DNA of 64,000 nt from Iamia sp. SCSIO 61187 (GCF_019443745.1 NZ_CP050948.1:2356001-2420000); one strand, 5' to 3'; counted from the first letter of the stretch, positions 15,824 to 25,241 are shown. Notes: generated from the sequence alone by a model not told the origin. Translations and numbers: made by a program.

Positions 15824-17254
15824 ATGTCACGCCGCAGCCCGCTCCGCCCCCTCCGTCCCGGCCCTCGTGCCGCGGCCCGCGCCCTCGTGGCCGTGGTCGC
15901 GGTGTCGGCCCTGGTCACCGCGGTGCAGCCCGCCGGCGCCGCCCGGCTCTCCGCCCAGGCCGACCCGACCACCCCGGTCGACCCCACCACCCCGACCGTC
16001 CCGGAGGAGCTGCCCCCGCTCGGTGAGCTGCCTGCGATCAGCCCCGCCCTGGCCGAGGTGGAGCTCACCAGCGACACCTACGACTCCGTCGCCGCCCGGC
16101 GGGACCGGGTCGCGGAGCAGCGCGAGGACGCCGCCCGACGCAAGGCCGACGAGGAGGCCGCCATCGCCGCCCACACCGCCCGCGACGCCGAGCTGACCGA
16201 GCAGATCGCGGCGGTCCGCGAGGAGGCCGAGCACTGGGAGGGCGAGGCCGCCCGCCTCGACGAGGAGGTGCGGGCCGTCGCCGTGGGCTCGTTCGTCCGG
16301 GGCGCGGGGGCGAACCTCGACCCGCTGTTCGAGCTCGACCCCGCCGCCCACGACCTGGAGGCCACCGCCGCGGTGACCTCCGACAGCCTCGCCCGCCGCC
16401 AGATCCGGGAGCTGGAGCGGGCCCGGGACCGGGCCCGCCGGGCCCGCAGCGAGGAGGAGCTGTCGCTCGCCATCCGTGGCGGGGTCCGCGACGCGCTGGC
16501 CGCGGCCCGGATCGCCCGGGACGAGGCTCGGGCCGAGGAGGTGCGCCTGGACGCCGAGCTCCTCGAGGCCACCGCCGCCCTCGAGGACGAGCGCCGGCTG
16601 GCGACGGTCGTCGGCACCGACTTCCCGCTCGTCGTGCTCGACGCCTACTGGAAGGCGGCCGAGCTCATGAGCCTGCTGGCGCCGGGGTGCGGCATCTCGT
16701 GGTGGGCCCTCGCCGGCATCGGCAAGGTCGAGTCGGGGCACGGCACCTACGGCGGGGCCGAGGTCCGGGCCGACGGGAGCCTGACCAAGCCGATCATCGG
16801 CATCCCCCTCACCGGCTCCGGGGGCACCGCCGCCATCGGCGACTCCGACGGTGGCCTCATCGACGGTGACCCCACCGTCGACCGGGCCGCCGGGCCCATG
16901 CAGTTCATCCCCCAGACCTGGGTCGCCCACGGCGTCGACGGTGACCAGGACGGCGAGGTCCGCATCCAGGACATCGACGACGCCGCCGCCAGCGCCGCGG
17001 CCTACCTGTGCGCCGCCGCCGGGTCGATGACCGACGTGGCCGGCCTGCAGCGGGGCTACTTCTCCTACAACCACTCCGGCGAGTACGTGGCATCGGTGCT
17101 CGGCCACGCCATCCGCTACGGCAACGCCGTCGAGATCGAGGGCGCCCCGCTCCCGCCGGTCCCGCCCCCGCCGCCCCCAGCGCCGGTCGTCCCACCGGCC
17201 GGCGGCCCACCCGCCGACGGCGCGACCACGACCGCACCCGCCCCGCCAGGCTGA
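15824..17254 (+). CDS. Secreted lytic transglycosylase with coiled-coil region
   Basis: The protein has 476 residues. An Arg-rich n-region and hydrophobic core (ALVAVVAVSALVTAV) form a signal peptide ending near PAGAARLSAQA. Residues about 85-290 are alpha-helical and heptad-like (AEQREDAARRKADEEAAIAA, EEAEHWEGEAARLDEEV). The catalytic SLT_2/MltB-like domain follows, with WWALAGIGKVESGHG (Glu) and RAAGPMQFIPQTWVAHGVDG. A Pro-rich tail closes the protein. It would cleave peptidoglycan glycan strands in the periplasm-like space, with the coiled coil probably serving regulation or recruitment as in RipA-type partners. ATG 15824 was chosen because the Arg-rich signal starts there. Confidence 0.88.
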   Translation: MSRRSPLRPLRPGPRAAARALVAVVAVSALVTAVQPAGAARLSAQADPTTPVDPTTPTVPEELPPLGELPAISPALAEVELTSDTYDSVAARRDRVAEQREDAARRKADEEAAIAAHTARDAELTEQIAAVREEAEHWEGEAARLDEEVRAVAVGSFVRGAGANLDPLFELDPAAHDLEATAAVTSDSLARRQIRELERARDRARRARSEEELSLAIRGGVRDALAAARIARDEARAEEVRLDAELLEATAALEDERRLATVVGTDFPLVVLDAYWKAAELMSLLAPGCGISWWALAGIGKVESGHGTYGGAEVRADGSLTKPIIGIPLTGSGGTAAIGDSDGGLIDGDPTVDRAAGPMQFIPQTWVAHGVDGDQDGEVRIQDIDDAAASAAAYLCAAAGSMTDVAGLQRGYFSYNHSGEYVASVLGHAIRYGNAVEIEGAPLPPVPPPPPPAPVVPPAGGPPADGATTTAPAPPG

Positions 17255-17255
17255 G

Positions 17256-18302
17256 TCAGGCGTCGCTCGGGGGCCTCGGCGGGACGTCGTCGCCGAGGTC
17301 GACCGTCTGCTCGGGATCGAGGTCCTCGGGGGTCAGGGCGGCCTCGGGGGCCACCTCCGCCGGGACGGCGGGCACGCCGCTCGGGTCCGTCGGCGGGTCG
17401 AGCCGAGCCGCCACGCCGATCAGCTCGGGCGGGACCTCACCGAGGTCGCGGAGGACCGACAGCTCGGCCGTGTCCGGGTCGACCAGGCCGTCGAGGACGT
17501 CGAGGTCGTGCTCGGCCTGCTCGGCGTCACGGTCGCGACCGAGGTCGCGGAACACCGACCGGGCCCGCCGCAGGGCCCGCCGGGCCTCGTCGGAGCGCCC
17601 GACGGCGTGGAGGGCGACACCGAGGTTGAGATCGCAGCTGGCCTCGTCGCCCCGGCGCCCCAGGGAGGTGAAGATGCCGCGGGCGCCGAGGAAGCGCTCG
17701 ATGGCGTCATCGGCCCGACCCCCGTCGAGGAGGGCGACCCCGAGGTCGAAGTCGCCCACGGCGGCGAGGTCCGGGCGTCGGTGGTCGAGGAACGTGGAGC
17801 GGGCGGCGTCGAGCAGGGCGATGGCGTCGGCCACGTCGCCCTCGTCGTGGTGGAGGACGGCCCGGTCGAGGACGCACATGGCGGCCCGCACGGGCATCCC
17901 CGAGGCGCTGTAGCCGCGCTCGGCCCGGTGCAGGGCGCGGCGGGACTCCTCGACGTGGCCCAGCGCCCGCAGGCTGCGAGCGGCGGCGGCCTCGGCCCCG
18001 GCGGCGTCGGGCCCGCTCGGGTCGGCACGCACGAAGGCGCGTCGGGCCCGCTTGAGCAGGGCGAGGGCGTCCTCGTGGCGGTCGGCGTCGGCCAGGCTGT
18101 CGGCCGCCAACCGCTGGGCCCGGGCCGCGGCCAGCTCGTCACCCTCCTCGCGCCAGACGGCAGCGGCCCGACCCGCGGTCTCGGCGGCCTCGAGCGGACG
18201 CCCGTCGGCGCGCTGGTGGCGGGCCTGGTCGATGAGGTCACGGCCGTCCGGGACGGCGGTGAGCCTCACGCTCTCCTGGGCATCATCGACCGGTCCGGCC
18301 AC
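17256..18302 (-). CDS. Tetratricopeptide-repeat-like protein
   Basis: This soluble protein of about 348 residues is built of 35-residue-like helical pairs: LEAAETAGRAAAVWREEGDE, EDALALLKRARRAFVRAD, ESRRALHRAERGYSASGMP, ADAIALLDAARSTFLDHRR, DDAIERFLGARGIFTSLGR and DEARRALRRARSVFRDLGR. The acidic Pro-rich C terminus (after about 300) is disordered. It probably acts as a scaffold, and its partner is unknown. Start codons GTG 18302 and GTG 18269 are both possible; the second has AGGAG close by. It ends one base after the transglycosylase stop, in convergent orientation. Confidence 0.8.
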   Translation of the reverse strand: MAGPVDDAQESVRLTAVPDGRDLIDQARHQRADGRPLEAAETAGRAAAVWREEGDELAAARAQRLAADSLADADRHEDALALLKRARRAFVRADPSGPDAAGAEAAAARSLRALGHVEESRRALHRAERGYSASGMPVRAAMCVLDRAVLHHDEGDVADAIALLDAARSTFLDHRRPDLAAVGDFDLGVALLDGGRADDAIERFLGARGIFTSLGRRGDEASCDLNLGVALHAVGRSDEARRALRRARSVFRDLGRDRDAEQAEHDLDVLDGLVDPDTAELSVLRDLGEVPPELIGVAARLDPPTDPSGVPAVPAEVAPEAALTPEDLDPEQTVDLGDDVPPRPPSDA

Positions 18303-18363
18303 GGTCCGGAGACTAGGGCCGACGAGCGGGTCGGGCCCCACGCACCCGCTCCGACCAGCATTG

Positions 18364-18393
18364 TTGACGCCGTGCCAACCCGGGGCCTAGGTT
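18364..18393 (+). promoter_or_regulatory. Promoter of the ABC importer operon
   Basis: TTGACG (18364-18369) and CTAGGT (18387-18392) are separated by 17 bases, a near-consensus vegetative promoter. Transcription would start near 18400, giving a leader of about 85 bases before the GTG at 18485. The leader includes the ribosome-binding stretch AGGGGGAAA. This contrasts with the leaderless promoters common elsewhere in the window. Confidence 0.6.
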
Positions 18394-18484
18394 GCCGCCG
18401 CGCTGGCGTCATGACGCCGGTCACAGACAGATCCCGCCCGGCTCACGGTCGTCCGAGCCGCTCCAACCCGCAGGGGGAAACCCA

Positions 18485-20167
18485 GTGATCCACGCTCGAC
18501 GGCGCTCTCGCCGGTACCTGGCCCTGGTCGTCGTCTTGGCTCTCGTGGCCGGAGCCTGCGGCGGCAAGAAGGGCGGAGGAGGCGGCGGCAGCGGCGAGGA
18601 CGCGGCCGACGTCGAGCCCGTCCGCGGGGGATCGGCCACCTACGGGGTCGAGGCCGAGACCGGCGACGGGTGGTGCCTCCAGGAGGGCCAGCTGGCCATC
18701 TCCGGCATCCTCGTGGCCCGGTCGATCTACGACACCCTCACCGCCCCCAACGAGGACGGCGAGTACGTGCCGTACCTGGCCGAGGCGGTCGAGCCCAGCG
18801 AGGACTACACCCAGTGGACCATCACGGTCCGCGAGGGCGTGACCTTCCACGACGGCACGCCCCTCACCGCCGAGGTGGTCAAGAACAACCTCGACGCCTA
18901 CCGCGGCGCCGAGGGCCAGCACGCCCGGTCCCCGCTGCTGTTCCTGTTCGTCCTCGACAACATCGAGAGCGTCGAGGTCACCGGCGAGCGCGACGTCACC
19001 GTCACCACCAAGGTCCCGTGGGTCGGCTTCGACGGGTTCCTCTACTCCAGCGGTCGCCTCGGCATCACCGCCCAGGCCCAGCTGGACGACACCGAGAGCT
19101 GCAACACCGACCTGATCGGCACCGGCCCGTTCATGCTCGAGGACCCCTCCGACTGGGTCGAGGGTCGTGAGTTCCGGGCGGTGAAGAACCCCGACTACTG
19201 GCAGGAGGCGCCCGACGGCGAGCCCTACCCGTACCTCGACGAGCTCGTCTTCCAGCCCATCATCGAGTCCGAGCAGCGGGTCAACGCCCTGCTGAGCGGG
19301 GACATCGACCTGGCCCACTTCTCCGGCGCCCAGGACATCCTCGACCTCCGCGAGGAGGCCGAGGCCGGCACCGTCCGGGCCTACGAGACCAACGCCAACG
19401 GCGAGGTCGGCTTCCTCCAGCTGAACAACTCGAAGCCCCCGTTCGACGACGTGCGGGTGCGGCGGGCCATGGCCCTGGCGATCGACCGCGACGACTACCG
19501 CGAGGTCATCAACAAGGGCGCCGACTTCGAGAACGCCTCCGGCCCGTTCGCGCCCGGCTCGCCCGGCTACGTGGAGGACAGCGGCTTCCCGATGGCCCAG
19601 GACCTCGAGGAGGCCAAGCGCCTCATCGCCGAGTACGAGGCCGAGGTCGGCCCGATCCCGTCGCTCACCTACCAGGCGACGCCCGGTGCGGCGACCCAGG
19701 AGCTGGCCCTGTACCTCCAGCAGACCTTCGCTGAGATCGGGCTGGAGATCGACCTCCAGACGGTCCAGCAGGACGCCCTCATCGACAACGCCATCAGCGG
19801 CAGCTACGACATGATGGGCTTCCGGAACTACCCCGGTGGCGATCCCGACGAGCTCTACGTCTGGTTCAAGGGCCAGTCCCCGGTGAACTTCAGCCGGTTC
19901 GACGACCCCGAGGTCAACGAGCTGCTCGACCGGGGCCGGTCCGAGACCGACCCCGAGGCCCGCGCCGAGATCTACCAGGACCTCAACCGGCGCATGGGTG
20001 AGCAGGCCTTCAGCCTCTGGTCGACCTACACCACGTGGATGATCGCCTCGCAGCCCGGCGTCTACGGCTACGACGAGGCGACGATGCCGGACCTGCCCGA
20101 CGGCAGCCGTCCGTCGCTGGGGCTGGCCGCCGGCCATCCCATGTACGGGCTCTGGATCACCGAGTAG
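18485..20167 (+). CDS. Peptide-type ABC transporter substrate-binding lipoprotein
   Basis: This 560-residue SBP_bac_5 protein starts at GTG 18485, with AGGGGGAAA upstream. The signal sequence RRRSRRYLALVVVLALVAG ends at a Cys in VAGACGGKK, a lipobox-like site, followed by a Gly-rich tether. The mature domain carries YGVEAETGDGWCLQEGQ, LAEAVEPSEDYTQWTITVR, GVTFHDGTPLTAEVVKNN and the family MALAIDRDDY region. It would capture oligopeptides or similar solutes outside the membrane and deliver them to the permeases encoded immediately downstream. Confidence 0.92.
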   Translation: MIHARRRSRRYLALVVVLALVAGACGGKKGGGGGGSGEDAADVEPVRGGSATYGVEAETGDGWCLQEGQLAISGILVARSIYDTLTAPNEDGEYVPYLAEAVEPSEDYTQWTITVREGVTFHDGTPLTAEVVKNNLDAYRGAEGQHARSPLLFLFVLDNIESVEVTGERDVTVTTKVPWVGFDGFLYSSGRLGITAQAQLDDTESCNTDLIGTGPFMLEDPSDWVEGREFRAVKNPDYWQEAPDGEPYPYLDELVFQPIIESEQRVNALLSGDIDLAHFSGAQDILDLREEAEAGTVRAYETNANGEVGFLQLNNSKPPFDDVRVRRAMALAIDRDDYREVINKGADFENASGPFAPGSPGYVEDSGFPMAQDLEEAKRLIAEYEAEVGPIPSLTYQATPGAATQELALYLQQTFAEIGLEIDLQTVQQDALIDNAISGSYDMMGFRNYPGGDPDELYVWFKGQSPVNFSRFDDPEVNELLDRGRSETDPEARAEIYQDLNRRMGEQAFSLWSTYTTWMIASQPGVYGYDEATMPDLPDGSRPSLGLAAGHPMYGLWITE

Positions 20168-20194
20168 CTCCGGCTCGACGCACGGAACCAGACC

Positions 20195-21259
20195 ATGAGC
20201 CCCACCGCCTCCCGCATCCTCAAGACGATCGCGCGCAAGCTGATCCAGCTGTTCGTCGTGCTCTTCGCCGTCACCTTGTTCACGTTCCTGCTCGTGCGCT
20301 TCCTGCCCGGTGACCCCGAGGACCTGCTGGTCCCCGGGGCCGACAACACCGAGGACGAGCGGGCGAACCAGATCATTCGTGAGCAGAAGGAGGAGGTGCG
20401 GGAGGACATGGGGCTCGACGAGCCCCTCCCGGTCCAGTACCTCCAGTGGGTCGGTGGGGTGGCCACCGGGGACCTCGGCTTCGAGTACGGCAAGCAGAGC
20501 AAGGAGCCGGTGAGCGAGCGGGTCGGCCTGGCCCTCCCCTCGACCCTCCAGCTCGTCATCTACTCCCAGATCCTCGCCCTCGGGATCGCCATCCCGTTCG
20601 GCGTGCTGTCGGCCTACGGCCAGGCGGGGGTCAACTCGAAGTCGAAGGCGGTCCGCAAGGCGGGCAAGGTCTTCGACCGGGTGGCCAACGCGACCGCCTT
20701 CGGCATGCTCTCGCTCCCGAACTTCGCGGTGGCCCTGCTGCTGGCGTTCTGGGTGGGCGTCAAGCTGAACCCGTCGCTCCCGGAGTGGATGGACATCAGA
20801 CCCCAGGGCTACGTGGCCTTCGGGAAGGATCCCCTGGACCACATCTTCTCGATGCTGCTGCCCTCCCTCAGCCTGGCCATCGGGCAGATCGCCGTCTACA
20901 TGCGGGTCCTGCGCAGCGACCTCATCCAGACGCTGCAGGAGGACTTCATCCTCATGGCCAAGTCGAAGGGCATCTCGAACCGCCGGGTGCTCTGGCGCCA
21001 CGCCCTGCGGCCCTCGAGCCTCACCCTCGTCACCATCGCCGGGTTGCAGATCGGCACGCTCATCGGCGGCACGGTGGTCATCGAGGTCATCTTCAACATC
21101 AAGGGCATGGGCTACCTGATCTTCGAGTCGATCCTGACCCGCCAGTACCTGATGCTGCAGAGCTGCGTGGCCATCGTCGCCGTGGGCTTCGTGCTGATCA
21201 ACGCCCTCCTCGACATCCTCTACACCGCCCTCGACCCCAGGATCCGCCATGCCGGTTGA
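20195..21259 (+). CDS. ABC importer permease 1 (DppB/OppB type)
   Basis: This 354-residue permease begins with an amphipathic N terminus and the first transmembrane helix (LIQLFVVLFAVTLFTFLLVR), then FLPGDPEDLL. An external loop of about 70 residues follows, then five more helices. The EAA-like cytoplasmic loop that contacts the ATPase is EDFILMAKSKGISNRRVLWR. It is followed by the closing helices (LVTIAGLQIGTLIGGTVVIE). It ends inside the start of the second permease with an 11-base overlap. Confidence 0.93.
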   Translation: MSPTASRILKTIARKLIQLFVVLFAVTLFTFLLVRFLPGDPEDLLVPGADNTEDERANQIIREQKEEVREDMGLDEPLPVQYLQWVGGVATGDLGFEYGKQSKEPVSERVGLALPSTLQLVIYSQILALGIAIPFGVLSAYGQAGVNSKSKAVRKAGKVFDRVANATAFGMLSLPNFAVALLLAFWVGVKLNPSLPEWMDIRPQGYVAFGKDPLDHIFSMLLPSLSLAIGQIAVYMRVLRSDLIQTLQEDFILMAKSKGISNRRVLWRHALRPSSLTLVTIAGLQIGTLIGGTVVIEVIFNIKGMGYLIFESILTRQYLMLQSCVAIVAVGFVLINALLDILYTALDPRIRHAG

Positions 21260-22217
21260 CGCTCCGCCCGCCGCCGTCGACGCCGACGCCGCCGTCGGGG
21301 GCACCGGCGACGCCGCCGCCCCCGAGGGGTCCTCCAGCAAGCGGGGCCTTGGCACCGTGGGCTGGATCGCCGCGGCCTGGCTGATCTTCGTCGTGCTCAT
21401 GGCGCTGCTGGCGCCGGTGCTGCCCATCGACGACCCCATCAAGCCCGACGCCGAGGCCGGCGCCGGTGCCCCGATCCTCACCGAGGGCCACCCCCTCGGC
21501 ACCGACAAGAGCCGCCGCGACGTCCTCTCCCGCCTCGTGTGGGGGGCGCGGACCTCGCTCATCGTCGGCGTCGGCGCCGTGGCCGTCGGCCTGCTGATCG
21601 GGGGCGCCCTGGGCCTGGTGTCCGGGTTCCGCCGGGGCCGGGCCGACACCGCCCTGTCGAGCCTGTTCGACATCTTGCTGGCGTTCCCGCAGCTGGTGCT
21701 CGCCCTCAGCCTCGTCGCCTTCTTGAAACCGCCACCCCCTCAATCGGTGGGCGAGGGGGAGGCGGTCGAGGCCGCCGGCGGTCTGACCGCCGTCCAGATC
21801 CTCATCATCGCCATCGGGATCGTCGCCATCCCGCTGCTGGCCCGCATCACCCGGGCCACGAGCCTCACCTGGTCCCAGCGCGAGTTCGTCCTCGCCGGGC
21901 GGGCCCAGGGCGCCCGCGGCCTCCGCCTGATGATCCGCGAGGTCCTGCCCAACGTGCTGCCGGCCATGTTCTCGGTGGCCCTGCTCAGCATCGGCATCGC
22001 CATCATCGCCGAGGGCGGGCTCAGCGTCCTCGGGGTGGGCATCGAGGCCCCGCAGGCGTCGTGGGGGAACATGATCGCCGAGAACCGCAGCGTGTCCCGT
22101 GACCCGCTCAACGCCCTGTTCGCACCGATGTTCGTGGTGTTCCTCACGGTGATGGCGCTCAACTACCTGGGCGACGCCGTCCGCGAGCGCTTCGACGTCC
22201 GGGAGAGTGCACTGTGA
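21249..22217 (+). CDS. ABC importer permease 2 (DppC/OppC type)
   Basis: This 322-residue permease has an Ala/Asp-rich disordered N terminus, a first helix (VGWIAAAWLIFVVLMALLAP), the typical GTDKSRRDVLSRLVWGAR segment and five further helices. The EAA-like loop REFVLAGRAQGARGLRLM and the closing NPLNALFAPMFVVFLTVMAL-like end (here DPLNALFAPMFVVF) are present. A longer loop after the third helix (PPPPQSVGEGEAVEAAGG) is unusual. It overlaps permease 1 and is followed 31 bases later by the first ATPase gene. Confidence 0.92.
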   Translation: MPVDAPPAAVDADAAVGGTGDAAAPEGSSSKRGLGTVGWIAAAWLIFVVLMALLAPVLPIDDPIKPDAEAGAGAPILTEGHPLGTDKSRRDVLSRLVWGARTSLIVGVGAVAVGLLIGGALGLVSGFRRGRADTALSSLFDILLAFPQLVLALSLVAFLKPPPPQSVGEGEAVEAAGGLTAVQILIIAIGIVAIPLLARITRATSLTWSQREFVLAGRAQGARGLRLMIREVLPNVLPAMFSVALLSIGIAIIAEGGLSVLGVGIEAPQASWGNMIAENRSVSRDPLNALFAPMFVVFLTVMALNYLGDAVRERFDVRESAL

Positions 22218-22248
22218 GCGAGCATGCGAGCGTCCGGGAGACAGACAC

Positions 22249-23427
22249 ATGAGTGAGCCGATGCTCGTGGTCGACTCGCTGTCGACGACCTTCTCCAGCC
22301 CCAAGGGGCCCATCCGGGCCGTCGAGGACGTGTCGCTCGACCTCCGACGGGGCGAGACCCTCGGCATCGTGGGCGAGTCGGGGTCGGGCAAGTCGGTCCT
22401 GTCCCGCTCGATCATGGGCCTCGTCCCCGGCTACGCGACCCGCACGGGGAGCATCCGCTACGAGGGCACCGAGATGCTCGACGCCGGGCCCAAGGAGCTC
22501 CGCAAGATCTGGGGCGCCCAGATGGCGATGGTCTTCCAGGACCCGATGACGGCGCTGAACCCCGTGCAGAAGATCGGGGCCCAGATCACCGAGTCCATCC
22601 GCGAGCACCTCGACTACTCGAAGACCCAGCGCAAGGAGACGGCCATCGCCCTCCTCCGCTCGGTCGGCATCCCCGAGCCCGAGCGGCGCCTCAAGCAGTA
22701 CCCGCACGAGCTCTCGGGCGGCATGCGCCAGCGCGTCGTCATCGCCATCGCCCTCGCCTGCGGGCCCCACCTGCTGTTCGCCGACGAGCCGACCACGGCC
22801 CTCGACGTGACGGTGCAGGCCCAGATCCTGGACCTGCTCGAGGCCCAGCAGGCCGAGCGCAACATGGCCGTGATCCTCGTGACCCACGACCTCGGCGTGG
22901 TGGCCACCCGAGCCGACCAGATCGCCGTGATGTACGGCGGTCGCATCGTCGAGCAGGCGCCGACCCGGGTCCTGTTCCGCCAGATGCGCCACCCCTACAC
23001 CGAGGCCCTCCTGCGCTCGATCCCGCGCCTCGACCTGCCCAGCCACACCCGGCTGGAGGCGATCAGCGGCCGGCCGCCGGACCTGCTCAACCCGCCCCAG
23101 GGCTGCCGGTTCGCCGCCCGCTGCCCCCATGCCCAGCCCCAGTGCGTCGCCGAGGAGCCTCCTCTGATGGAGGACAGCCCCGGCCACTTCCACCGCTGCT
23201 GGTTCCCCGTCGGGATCGCGTCGGAGCAGACGACGATCGACTCCGTCGCCGCCGAGGCCCACGTCCGCCACGTCGGCGACGACATCGCCCGGGACTCCGA
23301 CGTCGCGGGCGGGGGCGTGGCCCCGGGCCCCGCGGTCGACGGTCGCCCGCCTGCGGCCCCGGCCTCCGGGAAGGTCCCGATCGCCAAGGACAGCAACGCC
23401 GACACCACCCCCGAGGAGAACGCCTGA
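22249..23427 (+). CDS. ABC importer ATPase 1 (DppD/OppD type)
   Basis: This 392-residue protein begins at ATG 22249, preceded by GGGAGA. Motifs: Walker A GESGSGKS, Q-loop MVFQDP, signature ELSGGMRQRVVIA, Walker B LLFADEPTTALD and H-loop LVTHDLG. The oligopeptide-type C terminus with its iron-sulfur-like Cys pattern (CRFAARCPHAQPQC) is present, followed by a 60-residue acidic/Pro-rich tail that is longer than usual. It would power uptake together with the second ATPase. Its TGA overlaps the next ATG by one base. Confidence 0.93.
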   Translation: MSEPMLVVDSLSTTFSSPKGPIRAVEDVSLDLRRGETLGIVGESGSGKSVLSRSIMGLVPGYATRTGSIRYEGTEMLDAGPKELRKIWGAQMAMVFQDPMTALNPVQKIGAQITESIREHLDYSKTQRKETAIALLRSVGIPEPERRLKQYPHELSGGMRQRVVIAIALACGPHLLFADEPTTALDVTVQAQILDLLEAQQAERNMAVILVTHDLGVVATRADQIAVMYGGRIVEQAPTRVLFRQMRHPYTEALLRSIPRLDLPSHTRLEAISGRPPDLLNPPQGCRFAARCPHAQPQCVAEEPPLMEDSPGHFHRCWFPVGIASEQTTIDSVAAEAHVRHVGDDIARDSDVAGGGVAPGPAVDGRPPAAPASGKVPIAKDSNADTTPEENA

Positions 23428-24626
23428 TGGCCGGACGAGGACATGCCCACCTGGGCGATCCGGCCGAGGCGCTGCTGCGGGTGGAGGACCTCCACGTCCG
23501 CTTCCGCACCGGCCGGGGCACGGTGTACGCCGTCACCGACGTGTCGCTCGACATCCGCCGGGGGGAGACCCTGGGCCTCGTCGGCGAGTCGGGCTGCGGC
23601 AAGTCGACCACCGGTCGGGCGGTCATGCAGCTCCCCCCGCCGACCGAGGGCCGTGTGCTCTACGAGGGCGAGGACCTGGCCCAGCTCAGCGGCGAGGACC
23701 TGCGGCGGAGCCGCACCAAGCTGCAGATGATCTTCCAGGACCCGATCTCGTCGCTGAACCCGCGGCGCAAGGTCGAGGACATCGTGGCCGAGGGGCTCAA
23801 GATCTGGCAGCCCACGGGGTGGACGACCCTGGCGATCGCCGCCCTCGTCTTCACCGTGGTGGGGGCGCTGGTGACCCTGTCGATGTTCCTCGGCGGCGGC
23901 ATCAGCACCATCGGCTTCTTCGGGGTCGTGGCCCTGCTGATCGGGATCGCCCTGGGGCTGATGCACTTCGCCGGCTTCGGGCAGGCGGAGGATCCGGGGA
24001 TGGCACACCTCGTCGACGAGATCCTCGACGCCGTCGGGCTCGACCCGACCACCGCCCGGGGACGGCGCCCGCACCAGTTCTCGGGCGGCCAGTGCCAGCG
24101 CATCTCGATCGCCCGCGCCGTGGTGACCGAGCCCGACCTGATCATCTGCGACGAGCCGGTGTCGGCCCTCGACGTGTCGGTCCAGGCCCAGATCCTGAAC
24201 CTGCTCGAGGATCTCAAGGCCCGCTACGGGCTGACGCTGGTGTTCATCGCCCACGACCTGGCCGTGGTGAAGAACGTCAGCGACCGGCTGGCGGTCATGT
24301 ACCTGGGGCGCCTGTGCGAGGTCGGGACCCCCGACGTCATCTACTCCAACCCGGCGCACCCGTACACCAAGCTCCTGCTCGAGGCGATCCCCGAGCCCGA
24401 CCCGGACCACCGGGACAAGGAGCGGGCGCCGCTGCAGGGCGAGCTGCCCTCGCCCCTCGCCCCCCCGAGCGGGTGCCACTTCCGCACCCGCTGCCCCCGG
24501 GCCGAGGAGGACTGTGCCGAGCTGGTCCCGGAGATGGCCCCCACGGGCGACGGACGCTTCGTCGCCTGCCACCACCCGCTGGTGGAGACGGTGGTCGACA
24601 TCGGCTCGGCGACGCGCCAGGCCTGA
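23427..24626 (+). CDS. ABC importer ATPase 2 (DppF/OppF type) with inserted membrane segment
   Basis: This 399-residue ATPase has Walker A GESGCGKS (residues 53-60), Q-loop MIFQDP (101-106), signature FSGGQCQRISIAR (218-230), Walker B DLIICDEPVSALD and H-loop FIAHDLAVV. Cys-rich oligopeptide-family motifs close the protein (CHFRTRCPRAEEDC). Between Q-loop and signature, in the helical subdomain, about 62 extra residues (about 128-189) carry two strongly hydrophobic stretches (TLAIAALVFTVVGALVTLSM and ISTIGFFGVVALLIGIALGL). The normal helical region then resumes at MAHLVDEILDAVGL. A soluble nucleotide-binding subunit with two membrane-like helices here is unexpected. The frame is continuous and the catalytic residues are intact. 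Confidence 0.92.
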   Translation: MAGRGHAHLGDPAEALLRVEDLHVRFRTGRGTVYAVTDVSLDIRRGETLGLVGESGCGKSTTGRAVMQLPPPTEGRVLYEGEDLAQLSGEDLRRSRTKLQMIFQDPISSLNPRRKVEDIVAEGLKIWQPTGWTTLAIAALVFTVVGALVTLSMFLGGGISTIGFFGVVALLIGIALGLMHFAGFGQAEDPGMAHLVDEILDAVGLDPTTARGRRPHQFSGGQCQRISIARAVVTEPDLIICDEPVSALDVSVQAQILNLLEDLKARYGLTLVFIAHDLAVVKNVSDRLAVMYLGRLCEVGTPDVIYSNPAHPYTKLLLEAIPEPDPDHRDKERAPLQGELPSPLAPPSGCHFRTRCPRAEEDCAELVPEMAPTGDGRFVACHHPLVETVVDIGSATRQA

Positions 24627-24659
24627 TCGAGCCATCGGGGTCGTGGAGGGCGCCAGGCG

Positions 24660-25241
24660 ATGACGACACGGAGGGGCCACCGCGCGACCCGCCTCGATCC
24701 CGAGGTGCGCCGGGAGCTGATCCTCGACGCGGCCGAGCGGGTCCTCACGTCTCGGCTGCCGGCCGAGGTCACCTTCGAGGAGATCGCCGACGCCGCCGAC
24801 GTGTCGCGCGGCCTCGTCTACAACTACTTCAAGGACCGCACCGGGCTGCTGGTGGCCCTGGCCGAGCGGACGCTGGTGCGCCTCGACCGGGAGGTCGACG
24901 GGGCCCTCGACCCCGGCACCGACCTGTCCGAGCAGGTGATCGCCCTCGGCCGGGCCTACGCCCGCCACGCCCGGACCAACGCCGACACCTGGAAGATGCT
25001 CTCCCGCAGCGGCCTGCTCGACCACCCGTCGGTCGTCGGGGCCCGCATGGTGCGGGTGGAGCGGATCGCCGTCCGCTGGGGCGGCACCCCCGAGGCGCAC
25101 CTGGCCGCCTGGTCGGTGACCGGGCTCTACGAGCTCACCGGCTTCAACCCACTCCCCTCCGAGGTCTCCGGCGAGGACCTGGCCCACTTCCTCTGCGACC
25201 TGCTCGCCCCCCTCGAGGCCCGCGGCGTCGTCCCGACGTAG
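24660..25241 (+). CDS. TetR-family transcriptional regulator
   Basis: The protein has 193 residues. The N-terminal helix-turn-helix spans about 25-60 (TFEEIADAADVSRGLVYNYF, then KDRTGLLVALAERT). The rest is the all-helical ligand and dimer domain. It follows the transporter operon by 33 bases on the same strand and may share its transcript, so self-control or control of the importer is plausible. The ligand is unknown. It ends 28 bases before the convergent HNH gene. Confidence 0.88.
   Translation: MTTRRGHRATRLDPEVRRELILDAAERVLTSRLPAEVTFEEIADAADVSRGLVYNYFKDRTGLLVALAERTLVRLDREVDGALDPGTDLSEQVIALGRAYARHARTNADTWKMLSRSGLLDHPSVVGARMVRVERIAVRWGGTPEAHLAAWSVTGLYELTGFNPLPSEVSGEDLAHFLCDLLAPLEARGVVPT

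Noticed and set aside
18443-21673. Minus-strand open frame of about 1,076 codons opposite the ABC operon
   Set aside because: It is antisense to a lipoprotein and two permeases with clear motifs, and its translation is Asp/Gly/Val-rich without a family match. High GC keeps antisense frames open.
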